Positions 50,359-58,020 of a stretch of 64,000 nucleotides of DNA are shown piece by piece. The notes under the pieces are model-generated. The model ran no database searches, had not been told where the DNA came from, and was given only the letters and a program-made list of their open reading frames with translations. Made by a program: the position numbers and the translations under genes. Each line of letters opens with the position of its first letter. The first letter of the stretch is position 1. The stretch is from Lentzea alba (GTDB lineage: Bacteria; Actinomycetota; Actinomycetes; Mycobacteriales; Pseudonocardiaceae), in NCBI RefSeq assembly GCF_011067745.1, contig NZ_JAAMPJ010000006.1:287019-351018 (forward strand), given 5' to 3'.

Positions 50359-52175
50359 GCAACCTCTCCCAGACCGTCCATCAGACGCGCGAACGCCTCA
50401 CCTCTCTCGTGCGCGAGCTGGACCCCGCGCTGGCCGACTGGGTCAATCGTCGTGCGGCACCCGAGGTGTCGTCCGTGGTGATCGTCGGCGAGACGAACCG
50501 CGGCAAGTCCTCGCTGGTCAACGCCCTGCTCGCCACTCCGGGCCTGTCGCCGGTCGACGCGGACGTGGCCACCTCCACCTACCTGGTCTTCCAGCACGGC
50601 CCTGCCTGGGCGGCCCGCGCCTGTTATCCCGGCCTGCTCGCACCGGTGTCGTTCCCGCTGCCCGCCTTGATCAACTGGGTGTCCGCGGCCCACGACCTGC
50701 CTCCCGGCGAACTGCCCCCGCGCTACGTCGAGGTCGACGCCCCGATCCCGTTGCTGGAACGAATGTCCGTTGTGGACACTCCAGGCGTCGGCGGCCTCGA
50801 GTCGGTGCACGGCGAACTCGCTCTGGAAGCCGTCACCTCGGCCACGGCCCTGGTCTTCGTCGTCGACGCCTCGTCCCCGTTCACCCGCGGCGAGCTCGAC
50901 TTCCTCAAGCGCGTCGGCGACCGCGTCGAAACCGTGGTGTTCGCGCTGACCAAGACCGACCAGTACCGCGGCTGGCGCCAGGTCCTCGACGCCGACCGCG
51001 CTCGCCTGGCCGAACACGCCCCGCGCTTCGCCGACGCGACCTTCTTCCCGGTGTCGTCGCGCATGTTCGACATGGCTTCGGGTGCTCCCAACCCCGACGC
51101 CGCCGCCATGCTCCGCGAACGTTCCGGCATCGCTTCGCTGCAGACCTCGCTGCAGGAACTGGTCAGCGGCTGCGCCGGCATGCTCGCCGAAGCCAACGCC
51201 CTGCGCGCGCTGTCCACCGTGCTCGACGAGCTTGTTGTGCGCTTGGAACACGAGAAGCGCGCTCTGTCCGTGGGCGAGGACGAGGCTGTGGTGCTGCGCG
51301 CCCGCCGCGAGGAACTGCAAACCGAGCGTCGGTCCTCCACCCGAGGCTGGCAGGTCCGCCTGCGCGGCGAGATCCAACGCGCCCGCGTGGAGAACTCCCA
51401 CGAGATCTCCCGCCAGATGCGCGACCTGCAAACCTGGTACCGCCAGGCCATCGACCAGGCCGACCGCACCGCGTTGGCGTCCCTGCCGCAGCAGGTCGAC
51501 ACCGCCCTGCAGGTGGTGTCCGGCCGCATCTCCACCGCGCTGTCCGTGCGCCTCGCCCAGGTCGCCGACGCCGTCCTGGCATCCCTGTTCAGCGCCGACG
51601 AGCTGACCCTGATCCGCGGCCAGTTCGCCCGCGGCGAGCAACCCCCGGTCGTGTTGCGCCCCAAGGAAAAGCGCCCACCCACAGCCGAGGACAAGCTCCT
51701 GGTGTTCATGGGCGTCTCCGGCGGCCTGGGCGCCGGCAAACTGGCCGTCATGCCCCTGGCCGGCCTGGGCATCGCCGTCCTGAACCCGATCGTGCTGCCC
51801 GTGACCATCGCCCTGGGCCTCGGCGCGGGCTGGTGGATGGCCCGCACGCGCACTCACACCGCCGAAAAACAGCACGTCAAGCAGTGGCTGTCCGACGCCA
51901 TCGCCGACGCTCGCTCCACAGTGGACCAACTGGCCGCCGAACAGCTCATCGAAGCCGAGCAGGCGCTGTCGTTGGCGCTGGACGAGGCCCTGGCCAAGCG
52001 CATCGAGGCCATCGAGGCCGAACTGCGCGAGGTGGACCGCGCGCTGCGGATGGAGGCGGGCGAGCGGGGCCGCGAGCTGCAGTCCGTGACCCGGCAGCTG
52101 GCCGAGGTGGAGTCGGGGCGCGCGAAGGCGGAAGAGTTGCTGGGGCGAATTCGGTCGGTTCGCGACAGGGCCTGA
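50355..52175 (+). CDS. Dynamin-family GTPase with membrane segment, second of the pair
   Basis: 606 aa. P loop GETNRGKSS near 45-53, switch Thr near 75, VDTPGVGGLESVHG near 138-151 and TKTDQYRGWRQ (G4) near 198. Long amphipathic helices (about 290-420) form the dynamin stalk region. A hydrophobic paddle of two segments near 457-495 (VFMGVSGGLGAGKLAVMPLAG and a second helix) likely anchors it. A C-terminal coiled coil follows (about 535-606). The ATGA overlap with the GrpE-like gene shows a single translational unit of three. Confidence 0.86.
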   Translation: MSNLSQTVHQTRERLTSLVRELDPALADWVNRRAAPEVSSVVIVGETNRGKSSLVNALLATPGLSPVDADVATSTYLVFQHGPAWAARACYPGLLAPVSFPLPALINWVSAAHDLPPGELPPRYVEVDAPIPLLERMSVVDTPGVGGLESVHGELALEAVTSATALVFVVDASSPFTRGELDFLKRVGDRVETVVFALTKTDQYRGWRQVLDADRARLAEHAPRFADATFFPVSSRMFDMASGAPNPDAAAMLRERSGIASLQTSLQELVSGCAGMLAEANALRALSTVLDELVVRLEHEKRALSVGEDEAVVLRARREELQTERRSSTRGWQVRLRGEIQRARVENSHEISRQMRDLQTWYRQAIDQADRTALASLPQQVDTALQVVSGRISTALSVRLAQVADAVLASLFSADELTLIRGQFARGEQPPVVLRPKEKRPPTAEDKLLVFMGVSGGLGAGKLAVMPLAGLGIAVLNPIVLPVTIALGLGAGWWMARTRTHTAEKQHVKQWLSDAIADARSTVDQLAAEQLIEAEQALSLALDEALAKRIEAIEAELREVDRALRMEAGERGRELQSVTRQLAEVESGRAKAEELLGRIRSVRDRA

Positions 52176-52402
52176 AAGACCATCAACGAGCGGTCCGCAC
52201 AGGGGTTACGGCTCCACGGTGAACTCGTTCAAACTTAATTGAGCAATACTCATTTTGGCTGGTCATGGCACGGTTGTCGGGGCAACTTAATTGCACGTTT
52301 CAGGACATGCACTGGTACAAAGTATTTGTGTCCGATATGAGTTCACTGTTTCGTCATGAATTGGGAATGCCGGTTAATTCGGCACTGATTCGCTCTTGAA
52401 GC
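52176..52402 (+). promoter_or_regulatory. AT-richer promoter region of the copper-type operon
   Basis: This 227-bp gap is unusually AT-rich for the window. AACTTAATTG occurs twice (52232-52241 and 52284-52293), 52 nt apart, about five helical turns. A short repeat TGAAC-TC-GTTCA lies near 52220. The direct repeats suggest an activator site for the following operon. I see no clear -10/-35 pair. Confidence 0.45.
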
Positions 52403-52984
52403 ATGAAACTGCAGCGAGACCAGGTCGTCGCGGCGGGCCTGGTGGGCACCGTGGTCGTCGTGCTCGGGTTCGCGTCGGGCATCGGCGGCGTACCGGTGGC
52501 GCAGAGCGGGCCGACTCCGCCCGTACGGCACCCGCCCGCCGCCACCACGACACCTCCGGTGCGCCCGCAACAGCCGCCACCGCAACAGCAGTACGTCGTG
52601 CCCGCGGCGGTTCCTCTCCCGGTCGCGCAGGGTCCGCACGTCCCTGCGCCCGCGCTCGAACATCCGCACCCGGCACCGACTTCTCCGCCGTCGAAACCGA
52701 CGGTTCCGCCGACCACGACGCCTCCCTCGAAGCCGTGTGAGGGCGCGGCGGTCACCGAACTGCTGAAGCTGCTCGACGTCGACGAGCTTCCGGTCGTCGG
52801 CGAACTGCTGCCCGGTACGCACGAGGTCGAGCGGCAGTCCGATGTGGACCTTCCGCTGCTCGGAAAGCTCGGCGATCCGGCGAAGCTGGTCGGCGATCTC
52901 ACCGGCGACCTGCTCGGTCCGGGCTGCTCGCTCGTCGCCGACGACGAGACCGGCAAGATCACCGCGCTGCTGAGCACGCCGTGA
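52403..52984 (+). CDS. Secreted Pro-rich protein, first gene of the copper-type operon
   Basis: 193 aa. A hydrophobic N-terminal segment (about 8-30) is followed by a long Pro/Thr/Ala-rich stretch (about 35-110) with His, Pro and Gln, then a compact domain (CEGAAVTELLKLLDVDELPVVGELLPG ... CSLVADDETG) with two Cys. It is either secreted or lipid-free membrane-tethered. Its stop overlaps the CopD start (GTGA). It may be a metallochaperone or spacer; unknown. Confidence 0.65.
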   Translation: MKLQRDQVVAAGLVGTVVVVLGFASGIGGVPVAQSGPTPPVRHPPAATTTPPVRPQQPPPQQQYVVPAAVPLPVAQGPHVPAPALEHPHPAPTSPPSKPTVPPTTTPPSKPCEGAAVTELLKLLDVDELPVVGELLPGTHEVERQSDVDLPLLGKLGDPAKLVGDLTGDLLGPGCSLVADDETGKITALLSTP

Positions 52985-53853
52985 CCGAGGCGGCGAAGTC
53001 GTGGTTCGTGCTGGCCAGGACCTTCGACTACCTCGGCACGGTGCTGTTCGTCGGCGGTGCGGCGTTCTTCGCGCTGCTGTGGCCGGACGGCGCGGACACC
53101 AGCCGGGCGCGGCGCCTGGTGACGTTCGGCTGGCTGTGCGGCGTCGCGGGCACTGTCACCGGACTGTTCCTGAACGCCGCCTGGGTCGCCGGACGCCCGC
53201 CCGCGTTCAGCTGGGAGGTGGTCCGCCCGCTGCTCGACGCGCCGTTCGGACGGGTGTGGTTCGCGCGGACGTTGCTGTGGGTGCTGGCGCTGGTGGTGCT
53301 CGCCGACCTGGCCCGCCGCGGTGCCCGCGCGGCGCGTTCGTGGGCGTGGCGCGCCGGTGCGGGCGCGGTGGGGCTGGGCATCCTGCGCACCAACGGCATG
53401 ACCGGCCACGCGCTCGACCTGCCCGTCTGGGGCCAGCTCGCGATCTTCGCCCACCTGCTCGTGGTGTGCCTGTGGATCGGGGGCCTCGTGATGCTGCTGT
53501 TCGTCACGCTGCCCGACCGCGCCGCGCTCACCACCGTGCTGCCCCGCTACTCCCGCCTCGCCGTGGTCTCCGTCGGCGTGCTCACCGTCGCGGGATCGCT
53601 GCTGGCGTGGCGGCTGGTCGGTTCGCTGGACGCGTTGCTGCACACCGGATACGGCCAGATCCTGCTGGCCAAGCTCTCGATCTTCGCCGTTCTCCTCCTC
53701 CTGGGCCTCGCGAGCAAGCGCTGGGTGGATCGGCGACTGCACACCGCCGACGGCACCCGCGCCCTCGTCTACTCGGTCACGGCCGAAGCGGTGCTCGCCG
53801 TCGCCGTTCTCGCCGTGGCCGCCCTGCTCGTCACGACCGGTCCCGGTCGCTGA
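52981..53853 (+). CDS. CopD-family copper resistance membrane protein
   Basis: 290 aa with about eight hydrophobic helices. LARTFDYLGTVLFVGGAAFFALLWP opens the CopD-type N terminus. TNGMTGHALDLPVWGQLAIFAHLLVVCLWIGGLVMLL near 130-168 carries His and Met residues in the positions expected of CopD for copper uptake. It is coupled to the upstream gene by a 4-nt overlap. It would move copper for the periplasmic cupredoxins encoded just downstream. Confidence 0.87.
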   Translation: MTEAAKSWFVLARTFDYLGTVLFVGGAAFFALLWPDGADTSRARRLVTFGWLCGVAGTVTGLFLNAAWVAGRPPAFSWEVVRPLLDAPFGRVWFARTLLWVLALVVLADLARRGARAARSWAWRAGAGAVGLGILRTNGMTGHALDLPVWGQLAIFAHLLVVCLWIGGLVMLLFVTLPDRAALTTVLPRYSRLAVVSVGVLTVAGSLLAWRLVGSLDALLHTGYGQILLAKLSIFAVLLLLGLASKRWVDRRLHTADGTRALVYSVTAEAVLAVAVLAVAALLVTTGPGR

Positions 53854-53874
53854 CCCGTTCGAAAGGAATCCACA

Positions 53875-54744
53875 GTGGACAAACGAAACCGGTTGGCGGC
53901 ACTCGTGGCCGCGCTCGGCATCGTGGGTGCGGTGCTGTGCCTGAGCCAGGCGGGCTCAGGACTGGCCGCACCGGCCGTAGGCCTCGCCGCGGTACAGGGC
54001 GAGGCAGCGGCGACGACCAACGTCGAGATCATGGGCTACGCGTTCCAGCCCGCGGCACTGACCGTCGCCCCCGGTGACACGGTCGTCTGGACGAACCACG
54101 ACACCGCCCCGCACAACGTCGTCGTCACCTCGGGCCCGGAGAAGTTCACCTCGCCGACCCTGCAGAAGGGCGAGTCCTACAGCTTCACCTTCACCAAGGC
54201 CGGTTCGTACTCGTACTACTGCTCGGTCCACCCGGACATGCAGGCTTCGGTCACCGTGTCCGGGGACGTCCCCACGACCCCGCCGACCACCACACCCCCG
54301 ACCACCACGCCACCCACGACCCCACCGACGACCCCGCCGACCACGACACCTCCGACCAGCCACCCGACCCACCCGTCGCCGACCACCGCTCCACCGGCCG
54401 GCGGTGAGTGCGTGCCGAAGGCGGCGCTCGAACCGTTCGTCGCGCACCTGAAGGCGGCGCACCTGGAGACTTCGCCCCTCCAGCAGGTTCAGGACGCGCT
54501 GGCGTTCGACAGCTACGTCAAGGCGCACACGGTCCTGCTGGAGAAGATGCTCGATCCGGCACTCGCCAGCTCACTGCCCCAGGACGTGCTTAAGCCGTTC
54601 ATCGCGCACGTGAAGGCGGCACACCTGGAAACGTCACCCCTGCAACAGGTTCAGGACGCGGTGGCGTTCGACAGCTACGTCAAGGCCCACACCGTCATGC
54701 TCGAGCAGATGCTCGACCCGGCGTTCAACCAGGCGATCTGCTGA
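53875..54744 (+). CDS. Secreted cupredoxin with a duplicated helical C-terminal domain
   Basis: 289 aa. A signal peptide (about 1-31) leads to a plastocyanin-like domain (about 45-130) with copper ligands His in TAPHN, Cys and His in YYCSVHPDM and Met of HPDM. A Pro/Thr linker (about 131-170) follows. The C-terminal 110 residues contain two near-identical 54-residue helical units beginning LEPFVAHLKAAHLE and LKPFIAHVKAAHLE, bracketed by Cys179 and Cys289. The function of that module is unknown; a metal-binding or wall-interaction role is possible. It starts 21 bp after copD. Confidence 0.84.
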   Translation: MDKRNRLAALVAALGIVGAVLCLSQAGSGLAAPAVGLAAVQGEAAATTNVEIMGYAFQPAALTVAPGDTVVWTNHDTAPHNVVVTSGPEKFTSPTLQKGESYSFTFTKAGSYSYYCSVHPDMQASVTVSGDVPTTPPTTTPPTTTPPTTPPTTPPTTTPPTSHPTHPSPTTAPPAGGECVPKAALEPFVAHLKAAHLETSPLQQVQDALAFDSYVKAHTVLLEKMLDPALASSLPQDVLKPFIAHVKAAHLETSPLQQVQDAVAFDSYVKAHTVMLEQMLDPAFNQAIC

Positions 54745-55319
54745 TGCGGCGCGGCCTGGCCAGCGCCGTCCTGGCCGCGTTCGCCGTGCTGATCCTGTTC
54801 AGCACGGCGCCCGCCACCGGCGCCGAGACGCACTCGATCCCCATCGCCCAGCACCAGTACCAGCCAGCGTCGATGACCGTGCGCGTCGGCGACGTCGTGA
54901 CGTGGACCAACCAGGACCAGGCCCCGCACGACGTGGCAGCGGGAACGTTCCGCTCGCCGATGCTGTCGACCGGCCAGTCCTGGAGCTACACCTTCACCCA
55001 GCCGGGCACGTTCGACTACGTGTGCTCGATCCACCCGGACATGCGGGCACGCATCGTCGTGCAGCCGGCCGAGCCGGTGGCACCGCAGCATCCGGCGACG
55101 CACGAGCCCGCACCCCAGCCCGCTGTGGCGACCACGACGACGGAGCCGCCGACGACCACCGCACCGCCGTCGGTCGAGACCGAACCCGCGGTGATCGCCG
55201 CGCCTCCGGCCGAGCCGCCCTCGCTGCAGCCGATGCTGCTGCTGGCCGGGCTCGTGGCCGCGGTGACGACGTTGTGCCTGCTCGTCATCGGTTCACGTCC
55301 AGAGCGCGAGTCACCGTGA
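54744..55319 (+). CDS. Membrane-anchored cupredoxin
   Basis: 191 aa. Signal peptide (about 1-26), a plastocyanin-like domain (about 30-110) with QAPHDVAAG, YVCSIHPDM copper-site residues, a Pro/Thr/Glu/Ala-rich linker and a C-terminal transmembrane helix (about 166-184). It overlaps the preceding stop by 1 nt, so the operon is secreted protein, CopD, soluble cupredoxin and anchored cupredoxin. Copper relay or copper storage outside the membrane is the likely function. Confidence 0.86.
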   Translation: MRRGLASAVLAAFAVLILFSTAPATGAETHSIPIAQHQYQPASMTVRVGDVVTWTNQDQAPHDVAAGTFRSPMLSTGQSWSYTFTQPGTFDYVCSIHPDMRARIVVQPAEPVAPQHPATHEPAPQPAVATTTTEPPTTTAPPSVETEPAVIAAPPAEPPSLQPMLLLAGLVAAVTTLCLLVIGSRPERESP

Positions 55320-55331
55320 CGTGGAGTCGGG

Positions 55332-55529
55332 TCAGGCGGCCGGGTCAGGCTCGGCCGCGACCCAGTCCAGAAACCTCTGCCACGGCTGCAGCGTGAAGTG
55401 CAGCTTCGGCCCGTCCGGATCCTTGGGGTCGCGTACCCAGACGTCCTCGTCGTCTTGCACGACCTCGACCGCGTCACGACGGTCGTCGGGGCCATCAGAA
55501 CTCTGCTTGTTCTCCCGCCACGGGCTCAC
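55332..55529 (-). CDS. DUF397 protein, last of an XRE cluster
   Basis: 65 aa. It carries VWVRDPKDPDGPKLHFTLQPWQRFLDWV, the DUF397 core (normally VRDSKxPDGPxLxFxxxxWxAFL). DUF397 genes accompany XRE-type regulators in actinomycetes; some pairs act as antagonist systems of developmental control. GTG 55529 immediately follows the upstream stop (TAG then GTG), with AAGGAG 8 nt ahead inside the previous gene. It converges with the cupredoxin gene, 12 bp away. Confidence 0.82.
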   Translation of the reverse strand: MSPWRENKQSSDGPDDRRDAVEVVQDDEDVWVRDPKDPDGPKLHFTLQPWQRFLDWVAAEPDPAA

Positions 55530-55787
55530 CTAGGTGCTCCTTGCCGGTTGATGGACGTGCTTGTACCGCCGACGTATCGGTTGCGTCGGCTGGAACGTGC
55601 TCGACATTCACCCCGCTGGGTGAGTGACCGTGTTCAGAAATGCGTGCCACGCGGTGGGTGACACGTCGAACCGCGGCCCGTCAGGATTCTTGGAGTCGCG
55701 AACCCCGACGATGACTTGGTTGAACCTGACCTCCACGCAGGCATCGCCTCCGGTAGAGCTGTGGCTGCTCTTGCACCACGCGGTCAA
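55530..55787 (-). CDS. DUF397 protein with a C-terminal extension
   Basis: 85 aa, read from TTG 55787, which overlaps the XRE stop (TTGA) and has AAGGAG 7 nt upstream. The core is TAWCKSSHSSTGGDACVEV followed by VRDSKNPDGPRFDVSPTAW and HAFLN, a textbook DUF397. Ordinary members stop near residue 60; here the frame continues through a basic, Arg-rich tail and stops exactly at the next start. The tail may be a recent frameshift extension or real. It is the middle gene of a three-gene overlapping unit with the XRE gene and the next DUF397. Confidence 0.75.
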
Positions 55788-56641
55788 TCAGGGGCTCCTT
55801 GCAGGAAGTTGATCAGGGCGGAACGCGTGTCCCTGCCGTTCCACGCAAGGTTCTGAACCTGCTCGAAGAGCTGACGCATGGGCTCCGTATGGGACGGTTG
55901 ATCGTAATAGACGGAGGGCCCGTAGATCACGGTACTGAACGTGATCGGGTCGGACGTGTCGAACTCCAGCGCCACCATGCCGCCGCCGTTGCCGGGACTG
56001 TTCATGGCGTCGAGCGGCACGATCCGGATGCTCAGGGCCGGGTGTTGCTCGAGCAGCTGCAACAGGTGGAGCACCTGCTCGCGCATCACCGAGCGATCAC
56101 CCAGGACGTGCAGCAGCGAGTCCTCGGTGAAGACGATGTCGATCCGCTCGGCGAGACCCGAGTGCAGCACCTGTTGGAGTGCGAGCCGGAAGGAGATGCG
56201 TTCGGAGACCTCCGTTTCCGACGAGATGTACGCTCCCGCCCCGATGATCGCCTTGACGTATCCCTTCGACTGCACGAGTCCTGGAATGACTCCGCACTCG
56301 TACCAGCTGATGCGCCGTGCGGCCGAAAGCAGGTCCATGAACCGCGGGAAGGAGTCCGGCAGGGTGTCGACGTAGCCAAGACGGGGTTGCCGGCGCCTGC
56401 TGGCTCGGCCGAGTGCGAGCACGGTCGAACGCTCGTCACCCTCCACGTCGTAGAAGTCCAGCAACCGGATGAGTTCCGTCGAGCCGAGGGCGCCCTTGCC
56501 GTTCTCCACCTGGCTGAGCCGCCCCGCGCTCCGGCCGATGACCTCGGCCGCTTCCTGCTGCGATTTGTTCGCCGCCATGCGCAGGCGTTGGAGTGTGAGT
56601 CCGAGCTGGAGGCGTTCCACGGTCTGCCTGGCCTGACCCAC
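55784..56641 (-). CDS. XRE-family regulator with DUF5753-type C terminus
   Basis: 285 aa. The helix-turn-helix is LRMAANKSQQEAAEVIGRSAGRLSQVENGKG near 18-48, followed by the DUF5753-like region (YECGVIPGLVQSKGYVKAII near 112, then the LHVLGDRSVMREQVLHLLQLLEQHPALSIRIVPL block). Such proteins regulate development and antibiotic production in streptomycetes. GTG 56641 is chosen because GGGAGG lies upstream; an ATG 18 nt earlier is less good. Its stop is coupled to a DUF397 gene. An operator-like nested repeat precedes it. Confidence 0.88.
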   Translation of the reverse strand: MGQARQTVERLQLGLTLQRLRMAANKSQQEAAEVIGRSAGRLSQVENGKGALGSTELIRLLDFYDVEGDERSTVLALGRASRRRQPRLGYVDTLPDSFPRFMDLLSAARRISWYECGVIPGLVQSKGYVKAIIGAGAYISSETEVSERISFRLALQQVLHSGLAERIDIVFTEDSLLHVLGDRSVMREQVLHLLQLLEQHPALSIRIVPLDAMNSPGNGGGMVALEFDTSDPITFSTVIYGPSVYYDQPSHTEPMRQLFEQVQNLAWNGRDTRSALINFLQGAPD

Positions 56642-56663
56642 GTGGCTGCCTCCCTTCATACGC

Positions 56664-56709
56664 TTAGGCGAGCGACTTTAGTCTCAAGTAGGGCTAAAGT
56701 TAAGCCTAA
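56664..56709. promoter_or_regulatory. Nested inverted repeats upstream of the XRE gene
   Basis: Outer arms TTAGGC (56664-56669) and GCCTAA (56704-56709) enclose inner arms CTTTAG (56676-56681) and CTAAAG (56694-56699) around 12 nt. This lies over the divergent promoters of the XRE gene and the small plus-strand gene, so it is a candidate operator for the regulator. Confidence 0.6.
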
Positions 56710-56742
56710 TTCGGGCGGCCTGGGGTGAAGATGAGGTTGACC

Positions 56743-56976
56743 ATGGGCGACAGGCGCGAGTGGCTCCTTCACTGCAGCGACAGCTACGCGGACCGAGCGG
56801 TCTGCGAGGTCAGCGTGAGCGCGGGTGCGGTGGAGATCGCCGGCCCCGACGGACCGGCCTTCACCCTCGAAGGCGCCCAGATCTCGCACTTCCGCGCCGC
56901 CCTCGACGCCGCCATCGGCCAGAGCGAGATCGACCGCGCGCGTCACACGGTTGGCGAGGGAACCGAACCGGCATAA
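56743..56976 (+). CDS. Small protein divergent from the XRE gene
   Basis: 77 aa from ATG 56743, which follows GAGG by 6 nt. The sequence has LLHCSDSYADRAVCEVSVSAG and GPDGPAFTLEGAQISHFRAALDAAI, with two Cys and a DUF397-like GPDGP segment but not the full core. Earlier ATG/GTG codons at 56725 and 56731 are alternatives. It may be a third DUF397-related partner of the XRE regulator, controlled by the same nested repeat. Confidence 0.6.
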   Translation: MGDRREWLLHCSDSYADRAVCEVSVSAGAVEIAGPDGPAFTLEGAQISHFRAALDAAIGQSEIDRARHTVGEGTEPA

Positions 56977-57019
56977 CGTGGGTCATACCGGTACGCAAGA
57001 GCGCAGGAGGTGTGTCCCG

Positions 57020-57706
57020 GTGTACATCGACGAGAACGGTGCGGCCGACGCCGAGCTGAAGGTGACCGTCGAGGACGAGGAGTACACCGCCGACGTCACC
57101 TTCGACCTCGACCACGACGGCGTGAACGACTCCGCGGTGGTCGAGACGGACGACGGTGGTCATCTGGCGTTCACCGACAGCAACGGTGACGGCGATGCCG
57201 ATCTGATGAGCACGTTCGACAAGGACGGCAATCTGCTGAGCCAGGCTCGGTTCGAGGAGAATTCCGGCGAGTGGGTTGCGGTCGACCCGAACGACTCGCA
57301 CGAACAAAAGACCAATTCCTCGCCGAGTCAGACCATTGTCGTGGACACCGACGAAGGCGATCGAAACGTCGGCAAGGCGACCGAGGACACCGATGGCGAC
57401 GGCAAGGCCGACACCGCTGTCGTGCGTGACGACGACGGGGACACCTGGCTGTTCACCGACAAGAACGGCGACGGACGGGCCGACGTGGCGACCGAGATCA
57501 CACGATCGGGCGAGGTCACGATGTCGGAACACCGTGGTGACGACTGGGTCGAGGTCGAGCACGGGCACATCGAGTCCGACGGCCGGTACGTGACGGACTC
57601 CAAGAGCGGCATTTTGGACGACTCGGACGACTGGTTCGAGGAAGAACGGTTCGACGGAGTGGTCCGAATCGATTCCACTACCGGGCAGTGGATCAGCCCG
57701 AACTGA
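57020..57706 (+). CDS. Acidic protein with EF-hand-like calcium motifs
   Basis: 228 aa, no signal peptide seen. GTG 57020 has GGAGG 9 nt upstream and 43 bp separate it from the preceding gene. Asp-rich repeats occur as DLDHDGVNDS, DSNGDGDAD, DTDGDGKAD and DKNGDGRAD, resembling the calcium loops of EF-hand, dockerin or thrombospondin-3 types, in pairs with a beta hairpin ADTAVVRDDDGDTWLFTD between. It could be a calcium-binding or wall-associated protein, or a cytosolic calcium buffer; the exact family is not certain. Confidence 0.72.
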   Translation: MYIDENGAADAELKVTVEDEEYTADVTFDLDHDGVNDSAVVETDDGGHLAFTDSNGDGDADLMSTFDKDGNLLSQARFEENSGEWVAVDPNDSHEQKTNSSPSQTIVVDTDEGDRNVGKATEDTDGDGKADTAVVRDDDGDTWLFTDKNGDGRADVATEITRSGEVTMSEHRGDDWVEVEHGHIESDGRYVTDSKSGILDDSDDWFEEERFDGVVRIDSTTGQWISPN

Positions 57707-57730
57707 CGTCTGAACTGAAGCGCAGGTCAC

Positions 57731-57775
57731 AGGCCCTGGTGTGGTGAGAACCGCACCGGGGCCTCTTGTGTTTTT
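57731..57775 (+). terminator. Terminator after the acidic protein gene
   Basis: Hairpin AGGCCCTGGTGTGG pairing, with two G-U type positions, to CCGCACCGGGGCCT, loop of 6 nt, followed by CTTGTGTTTTT. It is the clearest classical terminator in the window because it has a T run. Confidence 0.85.
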
Positions 57776-57811
57776 CCCACCTCAAGCGCGCCTTAACGCC
57801 GTCCGAGTGCT

Positions 57812-57829
57812 GAATCGATTCCAGAATCG
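57812..57829 (+). promoter_or_regulatory. Overlapping palindromes upstream of pckG
   Basis: GAATCGATTC (57812-57821) is a perfect palindrome and overlaps CGATTC-CA-GAATCG (57816-57829). They lie about 190 bp before the pckG start. A hairpin GCCCGG / CCGGGC is at 57911-57927. A repressor or activator site for gluconeogenesis control is possible. The 245-bp gap otherwise holds no gene. Confidence 0.4.
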
Positions 57830-58020
57830 GTTTTGTGAGGGAAGCGACAGGCTGGGGGTGCTTTACCTGCCATTCACCGGGCTAACCTCGGTCCATCCCC
57901 TTCCACGCACGCCCGGCCCCACCGGGCGTTGTGGAGCTATTCCCGAGGACGACGAAGTCCCCAGCCGGACCCAGCTACGTCCTCGGGCAGCCGAGGCGTT
58001 CAGTCAGGAGACGAGACGAG

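Noticed and set aside
54280..54400. CCGACCACC-type short repeats as a repeat array
   Set aside because: They encode the Pro/Thr linker of the cupredoxin.
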